NCBI GenBank assembly: GCA_964016415.1
Contig: OZ024666.1
Location: 3,205,310 to 3,269,309, forward strand
DNA: 64,000 nt
Direction: 5' to 3'
Source: Erwinia sp.
Lineage (GTDB): Bacteria; Pseudomonadota; Gammaproteobacteria; Enterobacterales; Enterobacteriaceae
The notes under the pieces are model-generated. The model searched no databases. It was not told the origin of the DNA and worked only from the letters and a program-made list of their open reading frames with translations. The translations under genes and the position numbers were made by a program. Each line of letters begins with the position of its first letter. The first letter of the stretch is position 1. Of this stretch, positions 1-9,647 are shown piece after piece.

Positions 1-593
1 ACAAACTGCTGGAGACGCTCAGCCTCTATCATCAGCAACACAGTGACCGCCCCGGGCTGGGTAAAGACAGATTACGCCGAATGTCATTACCGACATTACC
101 TGATGTGGTTGGTATGTCTCTGATTGAACAATTATCTACTGCCGGGGAATTGAGCAATCGCCTTGGCTGGTTACATCTGCCTGACTTCAGCGTGCGATAT
201 ACCCCACAAGAGGCCGCTCTCTGGCAACGTATTGCCCCGCTATTCACTGACGATCCCTGGTGGGCAAGGGATTTGGCAAAAGAGCTCCGGCTAGAAGAAA
301 CCCTGGTGCGTCAGACACTGCATAAAGCAGCACAAGCTGAGCAGATCGTGGCGATCGTAAAAGATCGTTATTATCATCACGATCAAATGGTACGTTTCGC
401 CAACTTAATCAGATCAAGGGCGGAAAAAGGACAAAATACTATCGCTGCAGACTTCCGTGATGCCCTCGGCACTGGTCGTAAACTGGCAATACAGGTACTG
501 GAGTTCTTTGATCGTTGCGGATTTACACGGCGCAAAGGGAACGAGCATCTGCTGCGCGATGCTACCCTTTTCATCCGACATATTGATGACTGA
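1..593 (+). CDS. selB: SelB, selenocysteine-specific elongation factor (C-terminal part, 5' end outside window)
   Basis: SelB is a GTP-dependent factor that carries Sec-tRNA to UGA codons followed by a SECIS hairpin. Only the C-terminal winged-helix region, which binds the SECIS RNA, is inside the window. The frame is already open at the first bases, reading KLLETLSLYHQQ before the internal Met at 81, so 81 is not the true start. The last ~45 residues (ADFRDALGTGRKLAIQVLEF, then FDRCGFTRRKGNEHLLRD) match the end of E. coli SelB closely. It stops at 591-593 and tag follows after 9 bases, so the two are probably cotranscribed. No selA or selenoprotein gene lies inside the window. Confidence 0.93.
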   Translation, partial: KLLETLSLYHQQHSDRPGLGKDRLRRMSLPTLPDVVGMSLIEQLSTAGELSNRLGWLHLPDFSVRYTPQEAALWQRIAPLFTDDPWWARDLAKELRLEETLVRQTLHKAAQAEQIVAIVKDRYYHHDQMVRFANLIRSRAEKGQNTIAADFRDALGTGRKLAIQVLEFFDRCGFTRRKGNEHLLRDATLFIRHIDD

Positions 594-602
594 GGAGAGG
601 GT

Positions 603-1178
603 ATGAAAACGCGTTGTGGATGGGTCTCTGCCGACCCGATTTACCAGGCCTATCATGATACGGAATGGGGCCGTCCGGAAAAAAAAGCACAACCATTGTT
701 TGAGATGCTCTGCTTGGAAGCACAGGTCGCAGGGCTATCATGGCTGACGGTGTTAAAAAAGCGTCACCATTACCGTGAAGTTTTTCACCAGTTTGACCCT
801 CAGACTATCGCACAAATGACAGAAGATGATACTGAACGTCTGCTACTGGATCCCGGGATTATCCGTCACCGGGGAAAAATAGAGGCTATCATTGCCAATG
901 CTCGCGCATTTCTGGCGATGGAGCATGCAGGTGAACCTTTTGCTGACTTTATCTGGCAGTTTGTGCAGCATACGCCACAACACCACCACTACAGTAATTA
1001 TCGCGATGCGCCAACCACCAGCACGGTCTCTGATGCCATGTCCCGCGCCCTGAAAAAACGTGGCTTTAAGTTCGTTGGATCGACAACCTGCTACTCTTTT
1101 ATGCAGGCCTGCGGCCTGATAAATGATCACGAAATCACCTGTTTCTGTCATCCTGATAATCAGATACAGAGAGCATAA
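603..1178 (+). CDS. tag: DNA-3-methyladenine glycosylase I
   Basis: Tag removes 3-methyladenine from alkylated DNA, the first step of base excision repair in the cytoplasm. The 191-residue product starts MKTRCGWVSADPIYQAYHD and keeps the zinc-snap ligands (Cys5, His18 and the C-terminal NDHEITCFC cluster) plus the active-site Glu39 in LCLEAQVAGLSW. The length is close to that of E. coli Tag. A strong ribosome site (GAGGAG) lies just before the ATG. It sits 9 bases after selB on the same strand. In E. coli both tag and ghrB map in the same general region as selB, but the exact order differs here. Confidence 0.95.
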   Translation: MKTRCGWVSADPIYQAYHDTEWGRPEKKAQPLFEMLCLEAQVAGLSWLTVLKKRHHYREVFHQFDPQTIAQMTEDDTERLLLDPGIIRHRGKIEAIIANARAFLAMEHAGEPFADFIWQFVQHTPQHHHYSNYRDAPTTSTVSDAMSRALKKRGFKFVGSTTCYSFMQACGLINDHEITCFCHPDNQIQRA

Positions 1179-1357
1179 CAGACAGTTAACCTATTTTAAG
1201 CACACTGTAGTGACATCCGTTTTTTGCCGCACCAGGTTACATTTGACACATGCGCTGAGGAGCAAAAAGGTCTATAACTGTAACCTACATCATCGTAACA
1301 GCCCGTTGCAAAACCGGCGTAAAACAACTCAATGACGTTACCGATAAGGAAAACCCC

Positions 1358-2332
1358 ATGAAACCGACCGTGGTGTTATATAAGACGTTACCCGATGATT
1401 TATATCAGCAACTCTGTAACCACTGTCATGTGGTCGCCGTCGATAATCTGACTGACGACGTGCTCCTGCAGCAGGCAGAACACTTTCAGCGAGCCGAAGG
1501 TTTGCTCGGTGCTGGAGGCAAAATTAATGCGCCTTTTCTGGAGAAAATGCCACATCTTCGCGCCGTTTCCACCATCTCGGTCGGATACGACAATATTGAT
1601 GTTACGGCACTGAATGCACGTAAGATTGCTTTAATGCATACCCCAACGGTATTGACGGATACGGTTGCCGACACCATGGTGGCATTGATGCTTGCCACAT
1701 CAAGACGCGTGGTAGAACTGGCTGAACGAGTCAAAGCCGGTCTGTGGCAACACAGTGTCAGTGCTGACTGGTTCGGTACCGATGTCCATCACAAGACGAT
1801 AGGTATTTTAGGCATGGGCCGTATTGGTATGGCGCTGGCACAACGCGCCCATCACGGGTTCAATATGCCAGTACTCTACCACGCAAGGAAAAAACACCCG
1901 GAAGCAGAGAGTCGTTTTTCCGCCCGCTATTGTGATCTTGATACGCTGCTGAAAAATGCTGATTTTCTCTGTATCACCTTGCCACTCACTGCAGAAACCC
2001 ATCATCTGATTGGTGAGAAGGAGTTAGCGAAGATGAAATCGACCGCTATTCTGATCAATGCCGGACGAGGAGCCGTCATTGATGAACAGGCACTGATTAC
2101 CGCACTGCAACAAGGCGTCATTCACGCCGCAGGGCTGGATGTGTTTGAGACTGAGCCGTTGCCGGCCAGTTCACCATTACTGAGTCTGCCTAATGTCGTG
2201 GCGTTACCCCATATTGGTTCTGCCACCCATGAAACGCGTTATGCGATGGCAAAAGATGCTGTGGAGAACATGCTGGCGGCATTAGCGGGTAACGTGCAAA
2301 AAAACTGCGTCAATCCTGACGTTTTGCACTAA
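1358..2332 (+). CDS. ghrB: Glyoxylate/hydroxypyruvate reductase B (2-ketogluconate reductase)
   Basis: GhrB is a cytoplasmic NAD(P)H-dependent D-2-hydroxyacid dehydrogenase that reduces glyoxylate, hydroxypyruvate and 2-keto-gluconate. The 324 residues equal the length of E. coli GhrB. The Rossmann dinucleotide motif is seen in GILGMGRIG (about residues 148-156). The catalytic Arg lies in [11 protein letters not shown], the Glu in FETEPLP and the His in [12 protein letters not shown]. The ATG follows a purine-rich stretch (GATAAGGAAAAC). It has its own 180-base upstream gap after tag. A strong palindromic terminator lies just after the stop. Confidence 0.94.
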   Translation: MKPTVVLYKTLPDDLYQQLCNHCHVVAVDNLTDDVLLQQAEHFQRAEGLLGAGGKINAPFLEKMPHLRAVSTISVGYDNIDVTALNARKIALMHTPTVLTDTVADTMVALMLATSRRVVELAERVKAGLWQHSVSADWFGTDVHHKTIGILGMGRIGMALAQRAHHGFNMPVLYHARKKHPEAESRFSARYCDLDTLLKNADFLCITLPLTAETHHLIGEKELAKMKSTAILINAGRGAVIDEQALITALQQGVIHAAGLDVFETEPLPASSPLLSLPNVVALPHIGSATHETRYAMAKDAVENMLAALAGNVQKNCVNPDVLH

Positions 2333-2338
2333 AAAAGT

Positions 2339-2360
2339 CAGGGGGCCCGAAGGCCCCCTG
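2339..2360. terminator. Bidirectional rho-independent terminator between ghrB and the aldose-epimerase-like pseudogene
   Basis: A perfect 9-bp stem, CAGGGGGCC / GGCCCCCTG, encloses the tetraloop CGAA. The run of A on the left (AAAAAAGT) gives a U-tract for the minus-strand gene ending at 2378. The plus-strand tail is short. It sits between two convergent genes and can serve both. Confidence 0.85.
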
Positions 2361-2377
2361 TTCATCGCGAAAGTGAA

Positions 2378-3586
2378 TTACTCCACCGCGATCGGTTTCT
2401 CATCAACAACCGGCTTTTCGTCGCCTTGTAATGTTTTCACTCGCGCCTCAAGCTGCTCTACCGCCTGACGGTCTTTCAGCAACGTGTAGGTGAGCGTAAA
2501 GGCTGTACTTTCACCAGGCTGCAGTTGTTTCACGCGCCCTTGCTCTTTCTCTATCGTTACCGGGTAGGCATAGTTAGTACCCGGTTCGATACCCGTGACA
2601 TAACCTTGCTTCAGCGTGTCGGTATTTTTCCACAGCGTCAGCAGCGGCAATTGATTGACATCGAACTCGATAGAAGCACCTTTATCGCCTTTACTGTTCA
2701 CCAGCGCCGCAACCGTTTTACCGTTACTGTCAGCTTTCGGTACCAGGTTAAGCACCATCTCGTCGAAATCTTTGGTTGGCCCGGCATATGTCGTCCAGTC
2801 CGCTAAACCTTTTTTCGCATAATCATTGAAAGGCGATACTGATTTCACTGCCGCGACAAAACGCGCATCCTTCTCAAGGAGTGGCGTACCAAAATTACTG
2901 TGGTAAATAATCTGGTAATCCTGCGGGTAGTCGCCCTGATTTGTCAGCACATCATGTAAAGTAAATGCTTCAGCACCGGGAACCTAGCGCAACTCAGTCC
3001 AGGTTTCGAGATGACCTTTTTTAAAGGTGTTCTCTTTCAGCAGACCACGAATGCGGATCTCATGAGGCGCTTTATCATCGACGGTGACTTCTACTTTAGA
3101 CGCTGGCGTATTACCGGCTTTGCCATGCAAAGTGTAAATTTGCCCATCTTTAGTCACCGGGTGGCCTGTCCACTCATAACCACAACGGACCATCATCTCA
3201 TTGAATCCCTCCAGACAGCCTAATCCGTTACGGCTGTCGAGATTAATATAGGCAGGATTAACCACCTCATTAACCGGAGAGTCCCACCCCAGACGCACAC
3301 CATGGCCATTAACATGCAGCAGATCCATCCCGCGCGTCGGACTCAGTGCAATCGTCAGACCGTTTTTGCTGGTGATGGTCAGCACTTTACTGCCTTCCTG
3401 TTTGCCGCCATGTAATACTTTTTGTTCAATGCTGAACGGCTCACCGGAAAACTTCAGCTCCTGACTTGTAACCTGCCAGTTTCCCTTCTCTGTCGCCTGT
3501 TCAGCATCGGTCAGCACCCAGGTTTTTGCCATCACCGGACTGCTTAAAATTGCCGCTGTTGCACCCGCCAGAAACACTTTTTTCAT
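2378..3586 (-). pseudogene. Periplasmic aldose 1-epimerase-like protein (DUF4432 type), broken by an in-frame TAG
   Basis: The product would be about 400 residues with a Sec signal peptide (MKKVFLAGATAAILSSPVMA) and a galactose-mutarotase-like body, including SPTRGMDLLHVNGHGVRLGW and the conserved NGLGCLEGFNEMMVRCG. The frame is open from 3586 to 2378 except for one TAG at 2984-2986, after ELR; translation downstream resumes in the same frame as VPGAEAFTLHDVLTNQ. The upstream part is 200 codons and the downstream part about 200 codons. Because a single point change accounts for the break, the loss looks recent. The substrate is unknown; proteins of this kind often sit near sugar-uptake genes, which are absent here. 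An amber-suppressing or strain-polymorphic state cannot be excluded. Confidence 0.8.
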
Positions 3587-3833
3587 TTTTTGTCCCTTAT
3601 TAGCTGAATTGATTTAGCTTAACGAATCACAGCCTACAAAGAGCAATCCAACAAAAACGTGATGACTATCACTCATTGACATTTCTTATTTATTGTTGAT
3701 GACGTGTTGTGACCTGCTACACGTTTTATTACTGCACGACACTAATCAGCAGCGCTGAATAATGCATAGTCAGGTACTTTCTCGCCATTCAGGGTATACT
3801 AGGGGCAGTAATTTTGAATCTGGAGTGTTTATT

Positions 3834-4457
3834 TTGTCTGGCTGGAACTATCACGTTACTCATTTTGTCACTAGTGCCCCGGATATCCGGCATTTACCTC
3901 CTGATGAAGGCATCGAAGTCGCCTTTGCCGGACGCTCCAATGCAGGGAAGTCAAGTGCACTCAATACACTGACCAATCAAAAATCCCTCGCCCGCACCAG
4001 TAAAACACCCGGCCGCACACAATTGATTAACCTGTTTCAGGTAGCGGAAGGCTACCGGCTGGTTGACCTGCCCGGTTACGGTTATGCTGAAGTACCAGAA
4101 GAGATGAAAAAGAAATGGCAGCGCGCCCTGGCAGAATATCTGCAAATGCGCGATTGCCTGAAAGGTCTGGTAGTACTAATGGATATCCGCCATCCGCTGA
4201 AAGACCTTGATCAGCAGATGATCAATTGGGCGGTGCAAAGCAACATCCAGGTATTAGTCTTATTAACCAAAGCAGACAAGCTGGCATCCGGCGCCCGGAA
4301 AGCACAACTGAACACCGTGCGCGAAACATTAAGCGCTTTACCCGGTGATGTTCAGGTAGAGATGTTCTCCTCACTGAAAAGAATCGGTGTTGATAAACTG
4401 AGTCAGAAACTGGATAGCTGGTTTAGCCTGTTATCCCAGGCCAGTGAAGGGGAGTAA
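3834..4457 (+). CDS. engB: Ribosome biogenesis GTP-binding protein EngB (YihA)
   Basis: EngB is an essential cytoplasmic GTPase needed for assembly of the large ribosomal subunit. The G motifs are intact: G1 GRSNAGKS, G2 region [10 protein letters not shown]3 DLPGYG, G4 LTKADK. I place the start at TTG 3834, giving (M)[10 protein letters not shown], because this aligns with the E. coli N-terminus and has GGAG at 3822-3825. The frame is open back to 3762, but that extension has no counterpart in the family. The product is then 207 residues, against about 210 in E. coli. In E. coli spf and csrC RNAs flank this gene; I see neither here. Confidence 0.93.
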   Translation: MSGWNYHVTHFVTSAPDIRHLPPDEGIEVAFAGRSNAGKSSALNTLTNQKSLARTSKTPGRTQLINLFQVAEGYRLVDLPGYGYAEVPEEMKKKWQRALAEYLQMRDCLKGLVVLMDIRHPLKDLDQQMINWAVQSNIQVLVLLTKADKLASGARKAQLNTVRETLSALPGDVQVEMFSSLKRIGVDKLSQKLDSWFSLLSQASEGE

Positions 4458-4607
4458 CCTCTACAGTTGACATAAAGTATTCAGGGGATGTACGCGGTAT
4501 ATGTATATCCCTGCCGTTTTTATACCTGCGAGTCTGCTTTCTTTCCTCTGCTTCACACAAGCATTATATACGCCAGACAAAACACGAGAGTATTGATAGC
4601 AACGCAT

Positions 4608-4628
4608 GTTATGTTATAACATAATAAC
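4608..4628. promoter_or_regulatory. Zur-type operator upstream of zinT
   Basis: A perfect 14-base palindrome TATGTTATAACATA at 4610-4623, with further AT-rich symmetry outside, matches the core of enterobacterial Zur boxes (ATGTTATAnyATAAC type). It ends about 30 bases before the zinT start. This predicts repression when zinc is plentiful. Confidence 0.75.
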
Positions 4629-4659
4629 CATTACTAACAAAATCAAAGGATATGTGATA

Positions 4660-5292
4660 ATGAAGCCGCTTGCTATTATTCTTACTCTGTTACTTGCCTC
4701 TGCCAATAGTTTCGCTCACGGTCATGACCATGGTGCACCGTTAACAGAAATGGAACGTAAAGCCAGTGAAGGGGTTTTTGATGATCAAAACGTCAAAGAT
4801 CGTCCACTCACTGACTGGGAAGGGGTCTGGCAGTCAGTCAATCCTTATCTGTTGAACGGGGATTTAGACCCGGTTCTGGAAAAGAAAGCCAAACAAGGTA
4901 AAAAAACCGTTGAGGAGTATCGCGCCTACTACAAAACCGGTTACGCCACCGACGTTGATACTATCGGTATTGAAAATGACGTAATTGAGTTTCACCAGGG
5001 TAAAAAAGTGAGTAGCTGCCATTATAAGTATGATGGTCATCAAATTTTAACCTATGTATCAGGCAAAAAAGGGGTTCGCTACCTGTTTAAATGCCAGGAT
5101 GCCCAGTCTACAGCACCTAAGTTCATCCAGTTCAGTGATCACACAATCGCACCTCGTAAATCACAACATTTTCATATTTTTATGGGTAATGAATCACAAG
5201 CGGCTTTATTGACCCAAATGGATAACTGGCCGACTTACTACCCTTATCACCTTAACAAAGAGCAAATCGTAGACGAAATGCTGCATCACTGA
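4660..5292 (+). CDS. zinT: ZinT, periplasmic zinc/cadmium-binding protein
   Basis: ZinT binds Zn(II) in the periplasm and is thought to hand it to the ZnuA/ZnuBC importer under zinc starvation. I take ATG 4660 (SD AAAGGA at 4645-4650), which gives a clean signal peptide, [19 protein letters not shown], followed by the metal-binding HGHDHG. The lipocalin-like YodA domain follows, with the [13 protein letters not shown] motif, and the buried zinc site His residues are in [20 protein letters not shown]. The length is 210 residues (E. coli about 216). It is a single gene with its own Zur-like operator and terminator, placed between engB and mdtJI, which is not its E. coli location. Confidence 0.93.
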   Translation: MKPLAIILTLLLASANSFAHGHDHGAPLTEMERKASEGVFDDQNVKDRPLTDWEGVWQSVNPYLLNGDLDPVLEKKAKQGKKTVEEYRAYYKTGYATDVDTIGIENDVIEFHQGKKVSSCHYKYDGHQILTYVSGKKGVRYLFKCQDAQSTAPKFIQFSDHTIAPRKSQHFHIFMGNESQAALLTQMDNWPTYYPYHLNKEQIVDEMLHH

Positions 5293-5314
5293 TTTTCTCC
5301 TCCCCTATGACAAC

Positions 5315-5349
5315 AAGACACGCAATATCAGACAGATATCGCGTGTCTT
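5315..5349 (+). terminator. Hairpin terminator after zinT
   Basis: A 9-bp stem AAGACACGC / GCGTGTCTT encloses a 17-base loop that can pair further (GATATC). A pyrimidine-rich tail CTTCCTT follows. It lies 23 bases after the zinT stop. Confidence 0.6.
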
Positions 5350-5552
5350 CTTCCTTCGGTTACTGACATTCCCGCCGCAGTTTTCAGATATAATTCGGGG
5401 ATAATGATCACAAAAACAGTAATTATCTCCGGAAAAAATTGATTTTTTAACCTGTTGAGTGGTTTTTATTGCTAAAAGCCTTATAATCAATTTGTCTTAG
5501 CCATATGAGGATGTGAGGCTGGCGCGCTTGCCACCCGAAAACATAAACCCTG

Positions 5553-5651
5553 ATGATTCTTTCAAAAGGTGTTGTAACGCCCCCTTTTCTTATTCCAGCC
5601 TTCATTACCGCTGTTATGGCGAGTATTCTTGCCTGGTCTGGCGAGCTATAG
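5553..5651 (+). CDS. Candidate leader peptide (mdtU-like upstream ORF) of mdtJI
   Basis: A 32-codon reading frame begins MILSKGVVTPPFLIP and ends ASILAWSGEL, with the stop 80 bases before mdtJ. It has a hydrophobic core and a Pro-Pro pair at residues 10-11, the kind of sequence that slows ribosomes. E. coli mdtJI is preceded by a small ORF, mdtU, whose translation governs polyamine-responsive expression of the exporter; position and size agree, but I cannot confirm sequence homology. No strong Shine-Dalgarno is visible before the ATG. A TATAAT at 5482-5487 could be the -10 of a promoter that would give a leader of about 240 bases, although I see no well-spaced -35 for it. Confidence 0.5.
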   Translation: MILSKGVVTPPFLIPAFITAVMASILAWSGEL

Positions 5652-5731
5652 CTTTCTTACAAAACATACCGAAATAAACGCTACATCATCTGATGTGGTC
5701 AAAACTCGTCTTTTTGTTTTGTGAGGATGCG

Positions 5732-6091
5732 ATGATCTACTGGATCCTGCTTTTTCTATCTATCGCCTGTGAAATAACAGGTACACTGGCAATGAAACAT
5801 GCCTCTCTTAACCAGGAGAGCAGTGGATTGCTTATCATGTATGGTCTGATTGCTATCTCATATATTTTATTATCATTTTCCGTAAAACATATCGCTCTGG
5901 GTGTCGCTTACGCGATCTGGGAAGGCGCTGGCATTGTCATTATCACCCTTTGCAGTGTGATGCTGTTCAGCGAAAGTCTCTCGTTATTAAAACTGTGCGC
6001 TATCTGTCTGTTACTCATCGGTATCGTGTTGATTAAATCAGGGACCGTGATGCCCGCAGGGAAAAAAACGGAGGCAGCGCATGTCAGTTGA
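5732..6091 (+). CDS. mdtJ: MdtJ, spermidine exporter subunit (SMR family)
   Basis: MdtJ and MdtI form a heteromeric small multidrug-resistance transporter in the inner membrane that exports spermidine. I take ATG 5732 ([18 protein letters not shown]), preceded by GTGAGGA; the frame is open upstream to 5693 but without family support. The 119 residues make four membrane spans. The conserved Glu of SMR proteins is in the first span ([14 protein letters not shown]), and the family motif [10 protein letters not shown] is present. The end overlaps mdtI by 11 bases, so the two are translationally coupled. Confidence 0.94.
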   Translation: MIYWILLFLSIACEITGTLAMKHASLNQESSGLLIMYGLIAISYILLSFSVKHIALGVAYAIWEGAGIVIITLCSVMLFSESLSLLKLCAICLLLIGIVLIKSGTVMPAGKKTEAAHVS

Positions 6092-6401
6092 ACATCTGCT
6101 GTATCTGATTCTTGCTGTTGCCCTGGATATTATCGCTAATATTCTGTTGAAAAAGTCAAATGGGTTTCAGCGCTGGCATCTGGGTTTGCTTTCTCTGCTC
6201 GCTGTATTAGCCGCATTTACCGCCCTGGCACAAGCGGCAAAAGGGATCGACCTGGCAGTGGCTTATGCTTTGTGGGGCGCGATGGGCATCGCTGCGACCG
6301 CAGCAGCCGGCTGGATTTTGTTCAATCAGAAACTGAATTATAAAGGTGGCATTGGGGTGCTGATACTGCTTTCTGGCATCGTCTTACTGAAACTGAGCTA
6401 A
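6081..6401 (+). CDS. mdtI: MdtI, spermidine exporter subunit (SMR family)
   Basis: This is the partner subunit of MdtJ. The 106 residues form four membrane spans, with the SMR motif [22 protein letters not shown] nearly identical to E. coli MdtI and the membrane Asp in [17 protein letters not shown]. Its start lies inside the mdtJ end, with GGAGGCAGCGC just before the ATG. It converges on polA, whose stop is only 37 bases away, with no clear terminator between the two. Confidence 0.94.
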   Translation: MSVEHLLYLILAVALDIIANILLKKSNGFQRWHLGLLSLLAVLAAFTALAQAAKGIDLAVAYALWGAMGIAATAAAGWILFNQKLNYKGGIGVLILLSGIVLLKLS

Positions 6402-6437
6402 TGCTTATTATCCAGAATCGGGCTAGTGATAAGGATA

Positions 6438-9221
6438 TTAATGGGCTTCATCCCAATTACTACCGACACCAACATCCACCCGCAATGGAACATCAAGCTG
6501 CAGACTTTGTTCCATCAGTTCACGGATAGTCGCTACTGCGGTATCAACCTCACTGTCTGGTATTTCAAAGACCAGTTCATCATGCACCTGCATAATCATT
6601 TTGATCTCTGACTGATTTTGCTCGAGCAACCAGCTATCAACCGCAATCATCGCTTTTTTGATGATGTCAGCCGCGGTTCCCTGCATGGGTGCGTTAATTG
6701 CCGCACGCTCTGCCGCTTTACGTCGAATAGCATTACTGGAACGAATGTCAGGTAAATAAAGGCGACGTCCTTCCAGTGTAGAGATATACCCTTGTTCAGC
6801 CGCTGATTCTCTTGTCTTTTCCATGTAATTAAGCACACCAGGATAGCGTTCAAAATAGAGATCCATATATTTTTTTGCTTCTCCCGCCGGAATGTTAAGT
6901 TGCCGGGAAAGACCAAATGCGCTCATGCCGTAGATCAAGCCAAAATTTATTGCTTTTGCGCTACGCCGTTGTTCCCCGCTCACTTTATCAACTGGCACGC
7001 CGAACACTTCAGAAGCCGTTGCCCGGTGTATATCCTGGCCGTGAGCAAAAGCGTTCAATAATCCCTTGTCCTGAGAAAGATGAGCCATGATACGCAACTC
7101 AATCTGCGAATAGTCAGCAGCGACTATCTTATTACCCTTCCCGGCAATAAAGGCCTGTCTGATCCGGCGTCCTTCATCATTACGCACCGGTATATTTTGC
7201 AGATTAGGATCAGAAGAAGATAAGCGCCCGGTTGCCGTCACCGCCTGATGGTAAGAGGTGTGAACCCTTCCGGTATGCGGATTTATCATCTGCGGCAGTT
7301 TATCAGTATAGGTCGATTTCAATTTAGACAACCCACGATGCTCAAGAATCACTTTCGGTAGCGGGTAATCTAACGCCAATTCAGCCAGCACTTCCTCACT
7401 GGTTGAAGGTGCTCCACCAGGCGTTTTTTTCGTCGGTTTGATTCCTTGTTTCTCAAAAAGAATCACCTGTAATTGCTTAGGTGAAGAGAGATTAAATGGT
7501 TCTCCGGCCAGTTCATGAGCTCTGGCTTCAAGTTCGGCAAGACGTACTGTCAGTTCCTGAGAATGAACAGCGAGAAGCGTTGGGTCAATTAATACCCCCT
7601 GACGTTCAATACGAGAGATGACACTCACTAAAGGCATTTCAATGTTTTCAAACACTGCTCGCGGACCCGATTCCTTTTCTAATTCAGGCCACATCGCTAA
7701 ATGCAGTTGTAGTGTCACATCAGCATCTTCAGCGGCATAATGCGCCGCAACTTCCAGTTCTATCTGGTTGAAAGTCAGCTGTTTTTTCCCTTTACCGGCA
7801 ATCTCTTCAAAGGTTACCGTTTTATGATGTAACCAGCGTGCAGCAAGAGAATCCATATCGTGCCGACCCGATACGCTATTCAAAGCGTAAGATTCCAGCA
7901 TGGTATCAAAAGCTATGCCCTGCAATTCGATTCCGTGCTGCTTCAGCACGCCACGGTCATACTTGAGATTTTGTCCTACTTTGCGTCGTTCGGGATTCTC
8001 AAGTAAAGGTTTGAGTTGGGCCAGTACCGCTGTCTGGTCGAGCTGGGATGGAGCATCCAAATAATCATGACCAACCGGTAAATAGGCCGCCTCGCCAGGT
8101 GCAACAGCGAAAGAAAAGCCAACGATATTTGCGCTGAGGGTATCGAGCGAATCGGTTTCCAGATCAAATGCGAATAAAGAACACGATTGGAGTTTTTCTA
8201 ACCAGGCAGCAAACAGCGTCTCATCAAGGATAGTCACATAGCCTTCACGACTCAGCTGAGACTCTATTGATTCTGGTTCTGCCACTGGTTCTGCCGCTAT
8301 TGCTTTAGTTGCACTACTCTTACGGGGTTGCATCCAGCTATTCTCTTCCAAATCAGCTAGCCAGCGCTTAAATTCGTAGCGCTGGAATAGTACCTGCAAC
8401 GCCTCACTATCAGGTGTCTGAACATTCAGTTGCTGATACCCGAGTGGCAATTCAACATCGGTTTTAATGGTAGCCAGCTGGTAAGAGAGCAAAGCAAGCG
8501 CTTTGTTAGCCTCCAACTTCGCTGCCATGGTTTTTGCCCCACGGAATGATAAATCAGCGACTTTTTCCAGATTATCGTAAATCGTTGTCAACCCACCCAT
8601 ACCTTGCAGTAAGGCTTGTGCCGTTTTTTCACCAACGCCAGGAACACCCGGTATATTGTCAGAGGAGTCCCCCATCAGGGCCAGATAATCAATGATCAGT
8701 TCTGGCGGAATACCATATTTTTCGACCACCTCATCCGGCCCAAGGATGGTATTATTCATGGTGTTGACGAGCGTCACATGAGTAGTCACTAGCTGAGCCA
8801 TATCTTTATCACCGGTACTGATCAACACTGATTCACCGGCATTTCCAGCCGCTTTCGCCAGCGTACCGATCACATCATCTGCCTCTACGCCAGAAACGGA
8901 CAATAACGGTAATCCCATGGCTTTTACCATGGCATGTAACGGCTCTATTTGCGCCCGCAAGTCATCAGGCATTGGCGGGCGATGCGATTTGTAATCTTCA
9001 AACAGTTCATCACGAAAAGTTTTGCCCTTTGCATCGAAAACCACGGCAACATGACTGGGTTGATATTGTAACAACAAACTTCTCAACATATTGAGTACGC
9101 CGTACATCGCACCCGTAGGTTCACCATCACTATTTGTTAAGGGTGGAAAGGCATGATACGCGCGATAAAGATAAGAAGAACCATCTACCAGGATAAGCGG
9201 GTTTTCTGCAATTTTAGCCAT
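6438..9221 (-). CDS. polA: DNA polymerase I
   Basis: Pol I fills gaps and removes RNA primers in replication and repair. The 927 residues match E. coli (928). The order is: 5'-3' exonuclease (about 1-290, starting [20 protein letters not shown]), 3'-5' proofreading domain (about 320-520, with the metal-binding [11 protein letters not shown] and later [12 protein letters not shown]), and the polymerase domain with motif [15 protein letters not shown], motif [15 protein letters not shown] and motif C VHDELVFE. All three activities look intact. I chose ATG 9221 by homology; the frame extends to 9278 without family support. In E. coli the gene lies near dsbA with yihG and spf next to it, both absent here. 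Confidence 0.96.
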   Translation of the reverse strand: MAKIAENPLILVDGSSYLYRAYHAFPPLTNSDGEPTGAMYGVLNMLRSLLLQYQPSHVAVVFDAKGKTFRDELFEDYKSHRPPMPDDLRAQIEPLHAMVKAMGLPLLSVSGVEADDVIGTLAKAAGNAGESVLISTGDKDMAQLVTTHVTLVNTMNNTILGPDEVVEKYGIPPELIIDYLALMGDSSDNIPGVPGVGEKTAQALLQGMGGLTTIYDNLEKVADLSFRGAKTMAAKLEANKALALLSYQLATIKTDVELPLGYQQLNVQTPDSEALQVLFQRYEFKRWLADLEENSWMQPRKSSATKAIAAEPVAEPESIESQLSREGYVTILDETLFAAWLEKLQSCSLFAFDLETDSLDTLSANIVGFSFAVAPGEAAYLPVGHDYLDAPSQLDQTAVLAQLKPLLENPERRKVGQNLKYDRGVLKQHGIELQGIAFDTMLESYALNSVSGRHDMDSLAARWLHHKTVTFEEIAGKGKKQLTFNQIELEVAAHYAAEDADVTLQLHLAMWPELEKESGPRAVFENIEMPLVSVISRIERQGVLIDPTLLAVHSQELTVRLAELEARAHELAGEPFNLSSPKQLQVILFEKQGIKPTKKTPGGAPSTSEEVLAELALDYPLPKVILEHRGLSKLKSTYTDKLPQMINPHTGRVHTSYHQAVTATGRLSSSDPNLQNIPVRNDEGRRIRQAFIAGKGNKIVAADYSQIELRIMAHLSQDKGLLNAFAHGQDIHRATASEVFGVPVDKVSGEQRRSAKAINFGLIYGMSAFGLSRQLNIPAGEAKKYMDLYFERYPGVLNYMEKTRESAAEQGYISTLEGRRLYLPDIRSSNAIRRKAAERAAINAPMQGTAADIIKKAMIAVDSWLLEQNQSEIKMIMQVHDELVFEIPDSEVDTAVATIRELMEQSLQLDVPLRVDVGVGSNWDEAH

Positions 9222-9278
9222 AAGATCAGATTTCTGTTGAAATGTTATGAGTACAAGCATGCCACAGACATGCACCAA

Positions 9279-9600
9279 ACACGAAAAAAGTCATCTTCAC
9301 ACTGATGATTTTATAAGTTGAGATGATTTTTTCGCGTCAGACAATGAGTTAAGTCGGCACGATAATGAGCAGACATCAGATATGTATCAGCGACGATAAA
9401 TTCTGTGGATAAGTTTGTGTATAAATTTAGAAAGAAAAGTTCATTTGTTATAAAATTAGTGACTTACATCATAATAACTAATCATATCAATAAGATAAAT
9501 AACACCCATCAGGCAACTCATTGAATATGAATGAAATTTTATTGTGCATAACAATTGAAACAATCACCTACCACAACCTGTAGTAAAAGCGCAATTTGTA
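9279..9600. other. AT-rich dsbA-polA intergenic region, no gene seen
   Basis: About 370 bases separate polA from dsbA. The region holds the paired DnaA boxes and, at its left end, presumably the polA promoter. No open frame of note is present, and I see no Spot 42 (spf)-like sequence and no remnant of yihG or yihF. Confidence 0.6.
9404..9424. promoter_or_regulatory. Two consensus DnaA boxes upstream of polA
   Basis: TGTGGATAA at 9404-9412 is the complement of TTATCCACA, and TGTGTATAA at 9416-9424 is the complement of TTATACACA. Both fit TTATNCACA exactly. They are in the same orientation with starts 12 bases apart, about 180 bases upstream of the polA start. As I recall, DnaA stimulates polA expression in E. 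coli, which gives them a plausible role. Confidence 0.65.
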
Positions 9601-9602
9601 CT

Positions 9603-9631
9603 GAAAAAAACGCCAGAGAGAGCCTCTGGCG
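9603..9631 (-). terminator. Rho-independent terminator of srkA-dsbA
   Basis: Read on the minus strand, the 8-bp stem CGCCAGAG / CTCTGGCG with a 5-base loop is followed by a run of seven U (AAAAAAA on plus at 9604-9610). It ends the dsbA transcript 17 bases after the stop. Confidence 0.85.
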
Positions 9632-9647
9632 CAATAAAGTGAGGCTT

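Noticed and set aside
1243-1278. Promoter TTGACA ... TATAAC before ghrB
   Set aside because: The spacing is 24 bases, too long for a sigma-70 promoter.
3762-3833. Longer N-terminus of EngB starting at 3762
   Set aside because: The extra 24 codons are not conserved and overlap a TATACT promoter-like stretch; the TTG at 3834 has a good ribosome site.
5494-5731. Guanidine (mini-ykkC type) riboswitch upstream of the SMR genes mdtJI
   Set aside because: The paired ACGR-loop hairpins of that class are not seen; the leader-peptide reading fits better.
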